NCBI GenBank assembly: GCA_031257655.1
Contig: JAIROF010000110.1
Coordinates: forward strand, 1-23,254
From: Prevotellaceae bacterium
Lineage (GTDB): Bacteria; Bacteroidota; Bacteroidia; Bacteroidales; UBA932
DNA: 23,254 nt
Reading direction: 5' to 3'
Positions 22,099 through 23,254 of the stretch are shown here, piece after piece. The position numbers and the translations under genes are program-made. Every line of letters begins with the position of its first letter. Position 1 is the stretch's first letter. Under the pieces are notes generated by a model. It was not told where the DNA came from. It worked only from the letters and a program-made list of their open reading frames with translations, and ran no database searches.

Positions 22099-22131
22099 CC
22101 GCTTGGTTTGCCGGAGTAAGGTAGCCGGAAT

Positions 22132-22159
22132 AGCCAGCTCCTCCCGGCAGGAGCTGGCT
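22132..22159 (+). terminator. Hairpin after tuf, possible attenuating terminator
   Basis: AGCCAGCTCCT pairs perfectly with AGGAGCTGGCT (11 bp, 6-base loop), followed by GTTTGTGG. The T-run is weak, so it may only partly terminate, or stabilise the tuf mRNA 3' end before tRNA-Trp. Confidence 0.6.
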
Positions 22160-22180
22160 GTTTGTGGCCGCTACAGAGAG

Positions 22181-22251
22181 AGGGGCATAGTTTAATGGTA
22201 GAACGAAGGTCTCCAAAACCTTTAGTGGGAGTTCGATTCTCTCTGCCCCTG
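22181..22251 (+). tRNA. tRNA-Trp (CCA)
   Basis: Acceptor AGGGGCA pairs with TGCCCCT, anticodon loop CTCCAAA gives CCA, and the discriminator is G. The 3' CCA is encoded at 22252-22254. Its place between tuf and secE is the standard Bacteroidales arrangement. Confidence 0.97.
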
Positions 22252-22285
22252 CCAATAGTAAAAACAGCATAAATCCCAAACCGCC

Positions 22286-22471
22286 ATGATAAACTACATC
22301 AAAGAATCGTACAACGAATTGGTCAACAAGGTAACCTGGCCTACGTGGAGCAGCTTGCAGGCGAGCGCCACGCTGGTAATGATTACCTCTCTCATTTTTG
22401 CGCTGGTTATTTTTGCCATGGACTTTGTGTTCCAAAACAGCATGGAAGGCATTTACAGCATTCTTTACTAA
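22286..22471 (+). CDS. secE: Preprotein translocase subunit SecE
   Basis: SecE clamps SecY in the inner-membrane Sec translocon. This 61-residue protein is the short, one-TM bacterial form. It has an amphipathic N-terminus with the conserved YNELVNKVTWPTWSSLQ, one transmembrane helix at about residues 28-50 (TLVMITSLIFALVIFAMDFV) and a short tail. The ATG at 22286 gives the usual family start. It lies 32 bases after the tRNA-Trp CCA and 13 bases before nusG, with which it is almost universally paired. Confidence 0.97.
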   Translation: MINYIKESYNELVNKVTWPTWSSLQASATLVMITSLIFALVIFAMDFVFQNSMEGIYSILY

Positions 22472-22484
22472 ATAAAAAATAGCG

Positions 22485-23045
22485 ATGACCGAAGGCGAAA
22501 ATTCAAAAAAAAGGTGGTACGTACTGCGCGCCATAGGGGGAAAGGAGAAAAAGGCAAAGGAGTGCATCGACAACGAAGTGCGCAGGCTCAAGCTCGAGGA
22601 AACGGTTACCCAGGTGCTCATTCCTGTCGAAAAGGTGTACCAGATACGCAACGGAAAAAAGGTGAGCAAAGACCGCGTCCTTTTTCCCGGCTACGTTTTC
22701 GTGGAGATGGTGCTGACGGGCGAAATCCAGCATATCCTGCTGGACATTCCGAACGTAATCGGCTTTTTGGGCGACGGCTCCAAAAAAGGCACCGTGATAC
22801 CCCTCCGCCCCAGCGAGGTGAGCCGCATGCTGGGCAGCGTAGACGAAATTCAGGACAAAGAGGAGCAAATTACAACGCCCTTCTACGTGGGCGACGCCGT
22901 AAAGGTTATCGACGGCCCATTCAACACCTTCACCGGCACCATTGAGGAAATAAACGAGGAGAAGAAAAAGCTGAAGGTGATGGTCAAAATCTTTGGCCGC
23001 AAAAGCCCCCTGGAGCTCAGCTTCCTGCAGGTGGAAAAGGAGTAG
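22485..23045 (+). CDS. nusG: Transcription termination/antitermination protein NusG
   Basis: NusG binds the RNA polymerase clamp and links it to Rho or the ribosome. The 186-residue protein has the NGN domain (about 10-115; RWYVLRAIGGKEKKAKECI, LFPGYVFVEM, VIGFLGD) and a C-terminal KOW domain (about 130-183; FYVGDAVKVIDGPFNTFTGT, then KVMVKIFGRKSPLELSFLQV). Length is normal. The start at 22485 follows secE by 13 bases. In most Bacteroidota rplK follows within tens of bases. Here at least 209 bases of repeats follow the stop, so the ribosomal-protein genes, if still next, are displaced. Confidence 0.98.
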   Translation: MTEGENSKKRWYVLRAIGGKEKKAKECIDNEVRRLKLEETVTQVLIPVEKVYQIRNGKKVSKDRVLFPGYVFVEMVLTGEIQHILLDIPNVIGFLGDGSKKGTVIPLRPSEVSRMLGSVDEIQDKEEQITTPFYVGDAVKVIDGPFNTFTGTIEEINEEKKKLKVMVKIFGRKSPLELSFLQVEKE

Positions 23046-23052
23046 CCAGACC

Positions 23053-23086
23053 CTCGACTTCTGCCGTCGACTTCCGTCGACCTCGG
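23053..23086. repeat. Degenerate TCGACTTC array
   Basis: TCGACTTCTG, TCGACTTCCG and TCGACCTCGG occur in short succession. This is a decayed version of the decamer array at 18119-18183 and occupies the same place relative to the linker. Confidence 0.75.
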
Positions 23087-23104
23087 TGATAACTTCGGCG
23101 CAAG

Positions 23105-23254
23105 GCATTTCAAGCCCTGAAGGGGCGACCACTTCCCATAGCGTGGGGTAAAACCCCACGTGGGCAGCGTGAGCCAACACAATCGCCATAGCGTGGGGTA
23201 AAACCCCACGTGGGCAGCGTGAGCCAACACAATCGCCATAGCGTGGGGTAAAAC
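23105..23254. repeat. Linker plus hairpin repeats, copy 2, with 50-bp tandem units
   Basis: The linker AAGCCCTGAAGGGGCGACC is followed by a 50-bp unit starting at 23137, repeated exactly at 23187 and begun again at 23237 before the window ends. Each unit holds CGTGGGGTAAAACCCCACG plus GTGGGCAGCGTGAGCCAAC. The copies are identical with no spacer, so it is a tandem repeat and not a CRISPR array. Confidence 0.93.

Noticed and set aside
23137..23254. CRISPR array at the window end
   Set aside because: The 50-bp units are identical throughout with no unique spacers, no cas gene is present, and the same hairpin occurs at 18226 in a different unit length.

Overview
The window looks like chromosomal DNA from a member of the Bacteroidota, most likely order Bacteroidales. 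Four things support this. The locus tRNA-Thr/Tyr/Gly/Thr - tuf - tRNA-Trp - secE - nusG has the usual Bacteroidales order. Several upstream regions carry the Bacteroidota promoter form TTG-N17-23-TAnnTTTG. Strong Shine-Dalgarno sequences are rare. An ECF sigma factor with a one-TM companion and a DUF4252 protein is a typical Bacteroidales operon. The species cannot be told from sequence alone. The DNA is unusually rich in short tandem arrays and dispersed hairpin repeats for a bacterium.

Layout. 1-111 is the end of a probable outer-membrane beta-barrel gene. 503-2919 (+) is an envelope-related operon: ECF sigma factor, membrane-anchored putative anti-sigma factor, DUF4252 protein and outer-membrane barrel protein. 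3062-5695 (+) holds a NUDIX hydrolase, a low-complexity gene fragment and recJ. 5694-6120 holds heptanucleotide arrays and tRNA-Cys. 6596-10973 (+) holds a long-chain acyl-CoA synthetase and mutS2. 11044-13840 (-) holds phoH and an M24B aminopeptidase P. 13841-16407 is an accessory island on the minus strand with a PIN toxin/antitoxin pair and a HigB toxin with a HigA antitoxin that lacks its DNA-binding half, all set among dispersed repeats. 16408-17748 (-) is a PIN-PhoH fusion. 17749-18392 is repeat-rich spacer. 18393-20174 (+) is a ClC-type chloride channel/transporter with CBS domains. 20417-23045 (+) is the translation/secretion cluster (four tRNAs, EF-Tu, tRNA-Trp, SecE, NusG), followed by a repeat block that runs off the window where rplK would normally be expected.

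How it works together. The housekeeping genes cover DNA repair (RecJ, MutS2), RNA metabolism (two PhoH proteins), lipid activation, peptide turnover, anion transport and translation. The sigma/anti-sigma operon probably senses envelope state. The most unusual content is the repeats. There are four arrays with a 7-bp period. A roughly 110-bp dispersed element occurs in three copies, one of which supplies the C-terminus and stop codon of the truncated HigA. A composite repeat (TCGACTTCTG decamers, then a conserved linker, then CGTGGGG-TAAAA-CCCCACG hairpins) appears twice with the same module order. No wholly new multi-gene system is evident. The island between pepP and the PIN-PhoH gene is the best place to look for new biology.
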